Assembly (NCBI GenBank): GCA_910588295.1
Contig: CAJUQO010000033.1
Span: 1 to 32,704, forward strand
Origin: an uncultured Lachnospiraceae bacterium
GTDB lineage: Bacteria; Bacillota; Clostridia; Lachnospirales; Lachnospiraceae
Reading direction: 5' to 3'
Length of the DNA stretch: 32,704 nt
Below, piece by piece: positions 15,713 to 25,032 of the stretch. The position numbers and the translations under genes were made by a program. The notes under the pieces were generated by a model. The model was not told the origin of the DNA and did no database searches. It saw only the letters and a program-made list of their open reading frames with translations. How positions within the stretch are numbered: the stretch's first letter is position 1; every line of letters begins with the position of its first letter.

Positions 15713-16483
15713 ATGGCACATGTTATAGCAGTAGCGGGTAAGGGCGGCGTCGGTAAGACAACACTCTGCGGCCTGCTTATCCAGTATCTCTGTGAGCAGA
15801 AGAAAGGGCCGGTTCTGGCCGTGGACGCAGACGCCAATTCCAACCTGAACGAGGTGCTGGGGGTGGAAGTGGATATGACCCTTGGGGATGTCCGCGAAGA
15901 GATCGCCCAGGCGGAGATGGCTGTCAAGAGCCCCATCCCGCCGGGGATGAGCAAAGCCGATTATGCGGAATGGAAATTCAGCTCCTGCCTCATGGAAGAA
16001 GACGATTTTGACCTGCTCGTTATGGGCCGCACACAGGGAAAGGGCTGCTATTGTTTTGTCAATGGGCTGCTGCAGGCCCAGTTGCAGAAGAGGCAGAACA
16101 GTTATCCGTTTATGGTGGTAGATAACGAAGCAGGTATGGAACATATCAGCCGGGGAGTTCTGCCCAGTATGCAGACGGCTATTTTAGTGAGCGACTGTTC
16201 CAGGAGAGGTGTGCAGGCCGTGGGGCGTATTGCCCGCCTGATAGAGGAATGCGACCTGAAACCTCAGCAGATCGGTTTGATCGTTAACCGTGCGCCGGAT
16301 GGCAAGCTGAATGCCGGAACGATGGAAGAAATAGAAAAACAGGGGCTGAACCTGCTCGGCGTAGTGCCCCAGGATCAAACTGTGTATGAGTATGACTGTG
16401 ATGGCGTTCCCACAGTGAACCTGCCGAAGGATTCTCCGGTCAGGGCGGCTGTGATGGATATCATCAGCAAACTAAATCTTTGA
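15713..16483 (+). CDS. cooC: CooC-type nickel insertion ATPase
   Basis: A 256-residue MinD/SIMIBI-class ATPase that delivers nickel to CO dehydrogenase. It has the deviant Walker A GKGGVGKTT at about residues 9-17, a VDADANSN switch, and the nickel-binding Cys-x-Cys at Cys112 and Cys114 (GKGCYCFVN). These positions match the Cys pair described in Carboxydothermus CooC1. The ribosome binding site is AGGAGG. It lies directly upstream of acsA, which fits dedicated service to that enzyme. Confidence 0.92.
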   Translation: MAHVIAVAGKGGVGKTTLCGLLIQYLCEQKKGPVLAVDADANSNLNEVLGVEVDMTLGDVREEIAQAEMAVKSPIPPGMSKADYAEWKFSSCLMEEDDFDLLVMGRTQGKGCYCFVNGLLQAQLQKRQNSYPFMVVDNEAGMEHISRGVLPSMQTAILVSDCSRRGVQAVGRIARLIEECDLKPQQIGLIVNRAPDGKLNAGTMEEIEKQGLNLLGVVPQDQTVYEYDCDGVPTVNLPKDSPVRAAVMDIISKLNL

Positions 16484-16544
16484 TTTTTGGAGGAAACCAT
16501 TCCTCTGGGAATATGTATCAAAAACTCGTCAAGGAGGAAAACAA

Positions 16545-18440
16545 ATGAGTGAAGAATTCAGACTGACTGATCTCGAGGAGATGGAAGCAGCCACTGAACG
16601 TCTTTTGGAGACAGGAGCGAAGGTGGGCGCTGATTCCTGGCAGCTTCGGGTGAAAAACCAGACGCCGCATTGTAAGTTCGGTGAAAAAGGTATTTGCTGC
16701 CGTATCTGTGCAATGGGGCCGTGCCGTATCACGCCGAAGGCACCCAAGGGCATTTGCGGATGTGATGCCGCAGGTATCGTGGGAAGGAACTATCTGAAAT
16801 TTACGGCTGGCGGCGGAGCTACCCATTCCGACCATGGCCGCGAGATCTGCCGCACACTGTATGAATCGTCAGCGGACGGCGCATACAAAGTAAAAGATCC
16901 GGAGAAACTGAAAAAGATTGCCGGTGAGTGGGGCGTGGAGACTGAGGGTAAAGATATCTATGACCTGGCTCATGAGATGGCTGAGAAAGCTCTTATGGAG
17001 TATGGTAAGCCTTTTGGCACCCAGAACTGGATCAAACGTGCGCCCGAGCATACCCAGGAGATATGGCGTAGAGAAGAGATCGAGCCCCGCGCTATCGACC
17101 GTGAGGTTTCCTGTTCTTTACATATGACCCATATGGGATGTTCTTCCAAACCGGAAGCGCTGGTTCGTCAGTCCCTGCGCATGGGCCTGGCCGACGGCTG
17201 GGGCGGTTCCATGTGCGGTACAGAGTTCTCTGATGTACTTTTCGGTACGCCGAAGCCCGTCGATACCGAGGCCAACCTTGGTGTTATGGTGGAAGAGAAT
17301 GTAAATATTGTAGTACACGGCCATGACCCGTCTCTGTCCGAGATGGTCTGTGAGTATGCGGATGATCCGGAGATGATCGCCTATGCCAAGAGCAAAGGCG
17401 CAAAGGGCATCACCGTATCCGGCGTCTGCTGTACCTCCAATGAGGTTGCCATGCGCCGCGGTATCCCGATGGCCGGTAACTTCCTGCAGCAGGAGAACGT
17501 GGTTCTGACGGGAGCCTGTGAGCTGATCGTTGTGGACGTACAGTGTATCTTCCCGGCCCTTGGACCGTTGAGCAAATGTTTCCACACCAAGTTTGTCACC
17601 ACATCCCCGATCGCCCAGATGCCGGATTCTGAGTTTATCCGTTTCAGCGCAAAGACGGCGGCCGAGAATGCAAAATCCATCGTAAAGATGGCTATTGACA
17701 ACTTTGAGAACAGGAAACCCGAGCTGGTGCACATTCCGCAGATGAAGCAGAAAGCTACCGTGGGCTATTCCGTAGAAGCTCTGGTGAAGGTTCTTGACGG
17801 CGTGTGCAATACGCAGGTAGATACCCTGGGCACCACAAAGCCGCTCATCGAGTGTATCACATCCGGCGTTCTTCGCGGCGCTGTAGCCATGGTAGGCTGC
17901 AATAACCCGAAGGTTCGTTCCGACAAGGCTCATATCGAGCTGATGAAGAAGCTGATTGCCAATGATATCGTGATCGTTGCCTCCGGTTGTTCCGCTCAGG
18001 CTGCCGCCAAAGCGGGCCTGATGGACAAGAGGGCCAAAGATCTCTGCGGCGCCGGTCTGAAACGTGTGTGCGAACTGGCAGATATCCCGCCGGTACTTCA
18101 CATGGGTTCCTGCGTAGACATCAGCCGTATGATGATCCTGGTAGCCGAGCTGGCCAAAGATTCCGGCCTGAAGATTTCCCAGCTTCCGGTGGTGGGCTGT
18201 GCGCCTGAGTGGATGTCTGAGAAAGCCGTATCCATCGGTAACTATGTGGTATCCACCGGTATCGACACCTTCCTGGGCGTTGATCCCTATGTGTCCGGTT
18301 CTGAGGAAGTTTCCGATCTTCTGACAAATGGCATCCGCGACTGGGTAGAGGCTTCCTACACGGTAGAGCTGGATATTGAGAAGTTGGTTGACAAGATGAT
18401 CGAGCGCATCGAGGAAAAACGTACTGCCATCGGCATCTAA
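16545..18440 (+). CDS. acsA: Carbon monoxide dehydrogenase, Ni-Fe catalytic subunit
   Basis: A 631-residue anaerobic Ni-CODH that interconverts CO2 and CO and feeds CO to acetyl-CoA synthase. D-cluster cysteines are Cys43 and Cys51; B-cluster ligands are Cys52, Cys55, Cys60 and Cys71 or Cys73. C-cluster region: VVHGHDP with His258/His260, VDVQCIFP, VGCNNPK, ASGCSAQAAAK and HMGSCVD, all intact. The length suits the bifunctional-complex subunit. The start follows AAGGAGGAAAAC. A hairpin at 18455-18487 follows before the next ATPase. Confidence 0.97.
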   Translation: MSEEFRLTDLEEMEAATERLLETGAKVGADSWQLRVKNQTPHCKFGEKGICCRICAMGPCRITPKAPKGICGCDAAGIVGRNYLKFTAGGGATHSDHGREICRTLYESSADGAYKVKDPEKLKKIAGEWGVETEGKDIYDLAHEMAEKALMEYGKPFGTQNWIKRAPEHTQEIWRREEIEPRAIDREVSCSLHMTHMGCSSKPEALVRQSLRMGLADGWGGSMCGTEFSDVLFGTPKPVDTEANLGVMVEENVNIVVHGHDPSLSEMVCEYADDPEMIAYAKSKGAKGITVSGVCCTSNEVAMRRGIPMAGNFLQQENVVLTGACELIVVDVQCIFPALGPLSKCFHTKFVTTSPIAQMPDSEFIRFSAKTAAENAKSIVKMAIDNFENRKPELVHIPQMKQKATVGYSVEALVKVLDGVCNTQVDTLGTTKPLIECITSGVLRGAVAMVGCNNPKVRSDKAHIELMKKLIANDIVIVASGCSAQAAAKAGLMDKRAKDLCGAGLKRVCELADIPPVLHMGSCVDISRMMILVAELAKDSGLKISQLPVVGCAPEWMSEKAVSIGNYVVSTGIDTFLGVDPYVSGSEEVSDLLTNGIRDWVEASYTVELDIEKLVDKMIERIEEKRTAIGI

Positions 18441-18454
18441 TATTAAGTAAGTGA

Positions 18455-18487
18455 CTTCCGGGAGGCCTTTTCGGGGTTTCCCGGAAG
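18455..18487 (+). other. Intercistronic hairpin between acsA and acsF
   Basis: A perfect 9-base stem, CTTCCGGGA at 18455-18463 with TCCCGGAAG at 18479-18487, has a 15-base loop and no T-run. It is likely an mRNA-stability or partial-attenuation element. Confidence 0.5.
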
Positions 18488-18546
18488 AATAAAGTGTAGA
18501 AAAAGGTAACTGTGAAGGATTGGACAGTTGCCGGGAAGGATGGTTT

Positions 18547-19317
18547 ATGAAAATTGCAGTTACCGGAAAAGGCGGCGTGGGCAAGACGACATTTGCCGCG
18601 ACCCTTGCCAGGCTGTATGCGGCAGAGGGAAGAAAGGTTCTCGCAGCTGATGTAGATCCGGATGCAAACCTCGGGTTAGCCCTTGGATTTTCGGAGGAAA
18701 CTCTGGACACCATTGTTCCCATCAGTAAGATGCGTAAGCTCATTGAGGAACGTACGGGCGCCAGTAAGGATAATCAGTTTTATAAACTGAATCCGAAGGT
18801 GGACGATATTCCGGACGCCTATGGCAAGAGCTGCAACGGCGTAAAGCTTCTGCTTCTCGGTACGGTGGAAACCGGCGGGGGCGGCTGTGTATGCCCGGAG
18901 CATGTGATGTTGAAAAGGATCATCAATAATATGATCCTGCATCGGGATGATGTGGTTATCATGGATATGGAGGCCGGGCTGGAGCATCTGGGGAGAGGTA
19001 CGACCCAGAGCATGGATCAGTTTATTGTGGTGATCGAGCCGGGAGCCAGAAGTATCCAGACCTACCGAAATGTGAAGAGACTGGCCGAGGATCTCGGCGT
19101 GGCCCAGGTTCGGGTGGTGGCCAACAAAGTACGCGGCGTGGAGGATGAGGATTTCATCCGTTCCCGTATTCCCGCAGAGGATCTGCTGGGGTTTATGCAT
19201 TACAACACTGAGGTTATAGACGCGGACCGCCAGGGCTGCTCTCCCTATGATTTCAGTGAGGCTGTTGTAAAGGAAGTTGCTGCGATCAAGGCTGTCATTG
19301 ACGGCGTCGGACAGTGA
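18547..19317 (+). CDS. acsF: Second CooC-family ATPase (AcsF/CooC3 type), acetyl-CoA synthase/CODH maturation
   Basis: A 256-residue P-loop ATPase with deviant Walker A GKGGVGKTT at residues 7-15, DVDPDANLG, and a Cys-x-Cys at Cys114 and Cys116 (GGGGCVCPEH). It is more like AcsF/CooC3 of acetogens than the first CooC, which lacks the GGGGCVCPE pattern. AcsF proteins lie next to acsB and are thought to help nickel activation of acetyl-CoA synthase. The ATG at 18547 is used because it starts the beta-strand of the P-loop fold; an upstream in-frame start at 18520 is not needed. The acsB start lies 77 bases beyond its stop. Confidence 0.9.
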   Translation: MKIAVTGKGGVGKTTFAATLARLYAAEGRKVLAADVDPDANLGLALGFSEETLDTIVPISKMRKLIEERTGASKDNQFYKLNPKVDDIPDAYGKSCNGVKLLLLGTVETGGGGCVCPEHVMLKRIINNMILHRDDVVIMDMEAGLEHLGRGTTQSMDQFIVVIEPGARSIQTYRNVKRLAEDLGVAQVRVVANKVRGVEDEDFIRSRIPAEDLLGFMHYNTEVIDADRQGCSPYDFSEAVVKEVAAIKAVIDGVGQ

Positions 19318-19394
19318 TCTTCCTACCTGGCTGTACGGGAAAAACTGCGGGTGACAGAATTTCCTGTGTTGATAAAGTTTGGAGGATTAAAAAA

Positions 19395-21518
19395 ATGACT
19401 TTATTTGATGTTGTTTTTAAAGGTAATGACGCAGTATACGGTTTGACCGAAAGCGCCATCAACGATGCGGTTGCAAAGTACGGTGAAGAGAAAGCTGTCG
19501 GATTTCCGGATACTGCTTATTGCCTGCCCTGTTACTATTCTGTGACGGGCGTAAAAGTAACAAACCTGAAGGAGCTCAAAGAGGCCCTTGGTGTGGTTAA
19601 GACACTGATGACCAGAGAGCAGAAACTGAATGACGCCTTCATGAGCGGTGTTGCTACAGCGCTGTGCGCGGAGTTTATTGAGGCTCTGAAATATATTGAC
19701 GGCGCGGCTCCCTATGCAGAGCCCTACTATGGCCATCTGGCTGACGCTATCATCCGTGAGCTGGGCGTGCCGCTGGTAACCGGCGATATCCCGGGCGTGG
19801 CCGTTATTCTTGGAAAAGCTCCCACGGCTGAGGATGCAGTGGCTTTGGTGAAGAGCTATCAGGCGCAGGGTATTCTGGTAACGATGGTGGGCGAGTGCAT
19901 CGAGCAGTGCCAGTCCCTGGGACTGAATATGGGTTATGGCGTTCGTGTCGTACCGCTGGGCGCAGATGTGACGAGCGTTATCCACGTTGTATCCGTAGCT
20001 CTTCGTGCGGCTCTGATCTTTGGTAATGTAGAGCCCGGTGATTCCGCTTCCCTGATGAAGTACACCATGGAGCGTGTTCCGGCCTTCGTCAATGCTTTCG
20101 CACCGCTGAACGAAGTGATCGTGGCCTGCGGCGCCGGCGCTATCGCCCTTGGTTTCCCGGTCATCACCAACGAGGAGACCTTCCGCGTACCGAAGAGCCT
20201 GATCGTACAGCCCGATGTGAGCAAATTCAACGCCACATCCCTGGAGGCCCGCGATATCAAGATCAAGATCACCAAGATTGATATTCCGGTGGCTTTCGCC
20301 TCCGCTTACGAAGGCGAGATCGTTCGCCGCGGCGATATGCAGGTAGAGTTCGACGGTTCCCGCGTAGACTGCTTCGAGCTGGTGCATCATAAAGATATGA
20401 GCGAGGTGGAGGATCATCACTTTGAGCTGATCGGCCCTGATTTCGACGAGTTCCCGGTGGGCAGCAAGCAGAGCATCGGCTATATCGTAGAGGTGGCCGG
20501 AAAGAACATGCAGGCCGACTTCGAGCCCGTGTTCGAGCGTAAATTCCACAGCTATATCAACTGTATCGAGGGCGTGATGCATACGGGACAGCGTGATATG
20601 ATCCGTATCCGTATCAGCAAAGCTACCTTTGAGGCAGGTTTCCGCGCCAAGGATCTGGCAGAGGTTCTCTACGCCAAGATCAAGAGTGAGTTTGACGCCG
20701 TTGTGGATAAATGCCAGGTGAAGATCTATACTAATGCCGAAGATTGTACAAAACTCCGTCATGAGATGGCGATCCCGATGTTTGATAAACGTGACGAGCG
20801 TCTGAGTTCTCTGACCGACGAAACCGTGGACGTATATTACAGCTGTATCATGTGCCAGGCATTCAGCCCCAGCCATGTATGCGTTGTTACGCCCGAGAGA
20901 CTGGGGCTTTGCGGCGCTGTTTCATGGTTTGACGCCAAGGCGACCAACGAGCTTGACCCGGCCGGTCCCTGCCAGGTGATCACCAAGGAGAGGCCGATCA
21001 ACGAAGCGATCGGAGAGTATGAGGATGTCAATGAAGCCGTCCGCAAGTTCTCCCAGGGCGCACTGGAAGATGTATCCCTGTACTCCATCATGGAGAAGCC
21101 GATGACCTCCTGCGGATGCTTTGAGTGTATCTGCGGTATCGAGCCTTTCTCCAACGGCGTGGTCATTACGAACCGTGAGTATGCGGGTATGACTCCTCTG
21201 GGTATGACTTTCTCCGAGCTGGCTTCCATGACTGGCGGCGGTGTGCAGACTCCGGGCTTCATGGGCCACGGCAAACACTTCATCGCTTCCAAGAAGTTCA
21301 TGAAGGCCGAGGGCGGCGTGGAGCGTATCGTATGGATGCCGAAAGAGCTGAAAGATACTGTGGCGGAGAGACTGAACGTCACAGCCAAGGAAGTATATGG
21401 TATTGATAATTTTACGGATATGATCGGTGACGAGACCATCGCCACAGATCCCGAGACACTGGTTGCTTTCCTCACTGAGAAAGGTCATCCGGCTCTGGGC
21501 ATGGATCCGTTAATGTAA
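19395..21518 (+). CDS. acsB: Acetyl-CoA synthase subunit of CODH/ACS
   Basis: A 707-residue acetyl-CoA synthase that joins a methyl group from the corrinoid protein, CO and CoA at the Ni-Ni-4Fe4S A-cluster. The A-cluster residues match the Moorella spacing exactly: Cys484, Cys487, Cys496, Cys506, then Cys573-Gly-Cys575 for the distal nickel. The N-terminal CODH-binding domain, middle domain and C-terminal domain are all present, close to the usual 729 residues. The ATG at 19395 follows TTGGAGGATT; an earlier in-frame ATG at 19314 overlaps acsF. Confidence 0.97.
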   Translation: MTLFDVVFKGNDAVYGLTESAINDAVAKYGEEKAVGFPDTAYCLPCYYSVTGVKVTNLKELKEALGVVKTLMTREQKLNDAFMSGVATALCAEFIEALKYIDGAAPYAEPYYGHLADAIIRELGVPLVTGDIPGVAVILGKAPTAEDAVALVKSYQAQGILVTMVGECIEQCQSLGLNMGYGVRVVPLGADVTSVIHVVSVALRAALIFGNVEPGDSASLMKYTMERVPAFVNAFAPLNEVIVACGAGAIALGFPVITNEETFRVPKSLIVQPDVSKFNATSLEARDIKIKITKIDIPVAFASAYEGEIVRRGDMQVEFDGSRVDCFELVHHKDMSEVEDHHFELIGPDFDEFPVGSKQSIGYIVEVAGKNMQADFEPVFERKFHSYINCIEGVMHTGQRDMIRIRISKATFEAGFRAKDLAEVLYAKIKSEFDAVVDKCQVKIYTNAEDCTKLRHEMAIPMFDKRDERLSSLTDETVDVYYSCIMCQAFSPSHVCVVTPERLGLCGAVSWFDAKATNELDPAGPCQVITKERPINEAIGEYEDVNEAVRKFSQGALEDVSLYSIMEKPMTSCGCFECICGIEPFSNGVVITNREYAGMTPLGMTFSELASMTGGGVQTPGFMGHGKHFIASKKFMKAEGGVERIVWMPKELKDTVAERLNVTAKEVYGIDNFTDMIGDETIATDPETLVAFLTEKGHPALGMDPLM

Positions 21519-21539
21519 TATTTTTTATCACGTATGCAA

Positions 21540-21569
21540 CAGTGGGTGCCCGTCGGCGGGCATCCACTG
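21540..21569 (+). other. Intercistronic hairpin between acsB and acsD
   Basis: A 13-base stem with one G-U pair, 21540-21552 with 21557-21569, has a tetraloop TCGG. No T-run follows, so it is probably an RNA-stability or processing element rather than a full terminator. Confidence 0.55.
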
Positions 21570-21621
21570 TAAAATGCATTAAGCAATACATATCAAAACA
21601 TTTTAAAGGAGGCTAAATACA

Positions 21622-22563
21622 ATGCCGTTTAATCGTAAACCACAGAAGTTTAACGCATCGATCCGTGAAGTTGAGATCGGCGTTGGCGAAAAAGCCATCA
21701 AGATCGGAGGCGAGAACGTATTTCCTTTCTATACCTTCGACGGAGATTTGGGCAATACTCCTAAGGTTGGCGTGGAAATTTCCGATCTGGGGCTGGATAA
21801 TCCCGTACCGGGCCTTTCCGCTTACTATGAGGGATGTACCACAGCCGCCCAGATGGCTAAAAAAGCTGCCGAGATGGAAGGTGCAGACTTCCTTGCTCTG
21901 AGTCTGGAAGGCGGAGATCCGAACGGAGCAAACAAATCAGTGGATGAGCTGGTTGCCGTTGTAAAAGAGGTTGCAGAGGCAGTAGATCTTCCCCTGGTTG
22001 TGGAGGGTTCTAAGAACGTGGAGAAAGACTCCGAGCTGCTTCCTAAGGTTGCGGAAGTGCTGCAGGGTAAAAACGTTCTGATCCTGTCTGCAAAAGAAGA
22101 GAATTACAAAGCGATCGGCGCTGCAGCAGGCCTTGCTTACAATCAGAAAGTGGGCGCTGAGTCTGCCGTAGATATCAACCTGGCAAAACAGCTGAATGTG
22201 GTTACTACACAGCTGGGTGTTAAGCCGGAGAGCATCGTGATGAACGTGGGTACAGCCACAGCCGGATATGGTTATGAGTACGTGGTGTCCACCATGGACC
22301 GTATCAAAGCCGCTGCGCTGGCTCAGAGCGACGCTACCCTTCAGATGCCGATTATCACTCCCGTTTCTTCTGAGACATGGGGCGTAAAAGAGTCCATTTC
22401 AGAAGAGGCCGACGCTCCGGAATGGGGTTCCCGTGAAGAGAGAGCCATTGCTATGGAGATTGAGACAGCCGCAGCCGACCTGATGGCCGGTTCCAACGCC
22501 GTCATTTTAAGACACCCCCAGTCCGTTGCAACCATCGCCAAGATGATCAAAGAATTAGCGTAA
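21622..22563 (+). CDS. acsD: Corrinoid iron-sulfur protein small subunit
   Basis: A 313-residue TIM-barrel-type small subunit of the corrinoid iron-sulfur protein, which with AcsC carries the methyl group from AcsE to AcsB. Family features include the EVEIGVGEKAIKIGGE start, LEGGDPNGANKS, VVEGSKNVEKD, and the C-terminal MAGSNAVILRHPQSV block. It follows AAGGAGGCT and ends 19 bases before acsC, so the two subunits are likely made in equal amounts. Confidence 0.96.
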   Translation: MPFNRKPQKFNASIREVEIGVGEKAIKIGGENVFPFYTFDGDLGNTPKVGVEISDLGLDNPVPGLSAYYEGCTTAAQMAKKAAEMEGADFLALSLEGGDPNGANKSVDELVAVVKEVAEAVDLPLVVEGSKNVEKDSELLPKVAEVLQGKNVLILSAKEENYKAIGAAAGLAYNQKVGAESAVDINLAKQLNVVTTQLGVKPESIVMNVGTATAGYGYEYVVSTMDRIKAAALAQSDATLQMPIITPVSSETWGVKESISEEADAPEWGSREERAIAMEIETAAADLMAGSNAVILRHPQSVATIAKMIKELA

Positions 22564-22582
22564 GGATGAGGAGGATAAAATA

Positions 22583-23941
22583 ATGGCTTTGAATGGTATT
22601 CAGATATTTAAATTAACACCGAAGAAAAACTGTAAAGAGTGCGGATGCCCCACCTGTATGGCTTTCTCCATGAAGGTGGCCCAGGGCGCTTTGGAGCTGT
22701 CTAAGTGTCCGTATATGTCCCAGGAAGCTCTGGACTCTCTGTCCGAGGCTACTGCTCCGCCGATGAAATCCATCAAGGTTGGCGCCGGCGACAATGAGTA
22801 TACGCTGGGCGGCGAGACCGTTCTGTACAGACATGAGAAAACATTTGTCAACAAGACAAGGTATGCCGTATCCGTATGCACGGACATGGCGGATGATGCG
22901 GCCGAGGCCAAGCTGGCCGAGGTGTCCAAAGTGGACTATGAGCGTATCGGCGAGCAAATGAAAGTGGAGATGGTGTATGTGAACTGCGGTTCCGACGCAC
23001 CGGCCGACAAATATGTGGAGCTTGTTAAGAAAGCGGCCGCCACAGGCAGAACTCTGGTTCTGGGCGTAAAAGATGTGGAGATTGCAAAGGCCGCCCTGGA
23101 AGTATGCAAGGACGGCAAGCCGGTACTGAACGGCGCCGACGCTTCTAATTATGCCGAAATGAGCAAGGTCGCTACAGACGCGGGCGTTGTATTGGGCGTA
23201 TCCGGCGCGAACCTGGATGAGCTGTATGATACAGTAGCGGCTCTGGAGAAATCCGGGAACAAGAATCTTGTGATCGACACCACAGGCGCTACCATCAAAG
23301 AGACCTTCGCCAACACCGTAGAGGTGCGCCGCGCGGCTCTTAAGAATGAGGACAGAACCTTTGGTTATCCCTCTATTGTCAACGTATCCAAACTGGTGAA
23401 GGGCGACAAACATATGGCTCAGGCTCTGGCCTCCGTATTCACCATGAAGTACGGTTCCATCGTGGTTCTGCCGGGTATGGATTACGCAGACGCGCTGCCG
23501 CTTTACGGTCTGCGTCAGAACCTGTTTACGGATCCCCAGAAGCCGATGAAGGTGGCTCCGGGCGTATATCCGCTGAACGGTGCGGATGAGAATTCCATCA
23601 TCGTTACGACGGTTGACTTCGCTCTTACCTACTTCGTAGTATCTGGCGAGCTGGAAAGATCCGGCGTGCCGATCAATCTGGTCATCAACGATGCGGGCGG
23701 ACTTTCCGTTCTGACATCCTGGGCCGCAGGTAAGTTCTCCTCCGGTTCCATCGCCAAATTCTTCCAGGAAGAGGTTGAGGGTAAGCTGAAATGCAGAAAG
23801 ATGATCATCCCCGGTAAAGTTGCCGTACTGAAGGGCGACCTGGAGTCCAAGCTGCCGGGCTGGGAGATCATCGTTGCGCCGCGCGAGGCTGTCGAGCTGG
23901 TTAAATTCTTCAAAGATATGCAGGCAAACGGCGAACTGTAA
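22583..23941 (+). CDS. acsC: Corrinoid iron-sulfur protein large subunit
   Basis: A 452-residue large subunit that carries the cobalamin-binding C-terminal domain and a 4Fe-4S cluster. The cluster motif is Cys17, Cys20, Cys25 and Cys42 (CxxCxxxxC then C after 16). A middle TIM barrel follows, then the C-terminal region with DAGGLSVLTSWAAGKFSSGSIAKF, typical of corrinoid binding. The Fe-S cluster supports reductive re-activation of Co(II). The ribosome binding site is GGATGAGGAGG. It pairs with acsD. Confidence 0.96.
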   Translation: MALNGIQIFKLTPKKNCKECGCPTCMAFSMKVAQGALELSKCPYMSQEALDSLSEATAPPMKSIKVGAGDNEYTLGGETVLYRHEKTFVNKTRYAVSVCTDMADDAAEAKLAEVSKVDYERIGEQMKVEMVYVNCGSDAPADKYVELVKKAAATGRTLVLGVKDVEIAKAALEVCKDGKPVLNGADASNYAEMSKVATDAGVVLGVSGANLDELYDTVAALEKSGNKNLVIDTTGATIKETFANTVEVRRAALKNEDRTFGYPSIVNVSKLVKGDKHMAQALASVFTMKYGSIVVLPGMDYADALPLYGLRQNLFTDPQKPMKVAPGVYPLNGADENSIIVTTVDFALTYFVVSGELERSGVPINLVINDAGGLSVLTSWAAGKFSSGSIAKFFQEEVEGKLKCRKMIIPGKVAVLKGDLESKLPGWEIIVAPREAVELVKFFKDMQANGEL

Positions 23942-23991
23942 GTTGTAAGTAACAGTGCAGTCTGGCTGAACTGTAACAGTTGTATTGATAC

Positions 23992-24020
23992 GCAACAGTC
24001 CGGCTAGCCCGGGCTGTTGC
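23992..24020 (+). other. Intercistronic hairpin between acsC and acsE
   Basis: A 12-base stem with one T-G pair, 23992-24003 with 24009-24020, has loop CTAGC. AACAGT-type repeats lie just upstream. No T-run follows. Confidence 0.55.
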
Positions 24021-24045
24021 GAATATGAATGTAAGGAGAAATAAC

Positions 24046-24831
24046 ATGTCTAAATTTATCGTAATCGGCGAGAGAATTTCCGTAACTGCTCCATCCATCA
24101 ACAGGGCTTTTGCCGAGAAAGACCCGGAGCCGATCCTGGCCAGGGCGAAACAGCAGCTGGAAGCGGGCGCTTACTATCTGGACGTCAATATCGGACCGGC
24201 TGAGAGCAACGGCGAAGAGCTGATGCAGTGGGCTGTTAAGCTGCTGCAGGGCGAGTTCGACAATGTGCCGCTGGCTCTGGATACCGCCAATATGAAAGCC
24301 ATCGAGGCCGGTATTGCCGTATACAACCGCGCGAAAGGAAAACCCATCGTAAATTCCGCTGATGCATCCGGAAGGATCGAGTATGTTGACCTGGCGGCTG
24401 CCAATGATGCCATTGTTATCGCGCTTTGCAATGGCGACGGTATTGCAAAGGACAATGACGAGCGTATGGCTTACTGCCAGACTCTTCTGGAAAGAGGTAT
24501 GGAGCATGGCATGGAGCCCACAGATCTGTGGTTTGATCCTTTGTTCCTGGTTACCAAGGGTATGCAGGATAAGCAGATGGATATCCTGGAGTGCATCAAG
24601 ATGATCTCCGATATGGGTCTGAATTCCACTGGCGGCCTGTCCAATAACTCCAACGGTATGCCCAAGCATATCCGTCCGATCATGGATTCCGCTATGGTTG
24701 CCATGGCTATGATGCAGGGTCTGACCTCTGCCATCGTAAACCCGAACGATCTGCGTCTGATGGAGACCATTAAATCTTGTGATGTGATCAAGAATAATAC
24801 TCTGTATGCAGATTCTTACCTGGAACTGTAA
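24046..24831 (+). CDS. acsE: Methyltetrahydrofolate:corrinoid iron-sulfur protein methyltransferase
   Basis: A 261-residue pterin-binding TIM-barrel enzyme (DHPS-like fold) that moves the methyl group from methyl-THF to the Co(I) of AcsCD. Seen: VIGERISVT at the start, an AYYLDVNIGPA strand, IVNSADASGRIEYVDL, TDLWFDPLFLV and STGGLSNNSNGMP, which match the known AcsE/MeTr family. The ATG at 24046 follows AAGGAGAAATAAC; an earlier in-frame ATG at 24025 lies upstream of this site. Confidence 0.95.
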   Translation: MSKFIVIGERISVTAPSINRAFAEKDPEPILARAKQQLEAGAYYLDVNIGPAESNGEELMQWAVKLLQGEFDNVPLALDTANMKAIEAGIAVYNRAKGKPIVNSADASGRIEYVDLAAANDAIVIALCNGDGIAKDNDERMAYCQTLLERGMEHGMEPTDLWFDPLFLVTKGMQDKQMDILECIKMISDMGLNSTGGLSNNSNGMPKHIRPIMDSAMVAMAMMQGLTSAIVNPNDLRLMETIKSCDVIKNNTLYADSYLEL

Positions 24832-24873
24832 TTTGTAGCCGGTAATAGTTTGTTGATCCACTATAATATGCAG

Positions 24874-24899
24874 AAAGGCTGTCGGCGCAGGCTTTTTGT
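24874..24899 (+). terminator. Possible weak terminator between acsE and acsV
   Basis: AAAG-G-CTG at 24874-24881 pairs with CAG-G-CTTT at 24888-24895 with one G-G mismatch, and TTTTTGT follows. Termination would be partial at best. Confidence 0.35.
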
Positions 24900-24957
24900 A
24901 TGGTGGTGGTTTAGCCTTCTATACAGTCAGGGAAATTACTGTACAGGTTGACTTTTC

Positions 24958-24990
24958 AGCCTCCTCAGTTTAGCAAAATCTGGGGAGGCT
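24958..24990 (+). other. Hairpin upstream of acsV
   Basis: An 11-base stem with one T-G pair, 24958-24968 with 24980-24990, has an 11-base loop and no T-run. It ends 42 bases before the acsV start. Confidence 0.5.
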
Positions 24991-25032
24991 GATGGCAGTT
25001 TATTTAACAGTTCATACGAAAGGCCAAAATCT

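Noticed and set aside
17118..18743. 541-codon minus-strand frame opposite acsA
   Set aside because: Antisense shadow of a strongly conserved CODH gene, caused by codon bias.
19314..19394. ATG at 19314 as the acsB start
   Set aside because: It overlaps the acsF stop and adds residues not seen in AcsB; GGAGG lies before 19395.
19401..20876. 491-codon minus-strand frame opposite acsB
   Set aside because: Shadow of acsB; all A-cluster residues are encoded on the plus strand.
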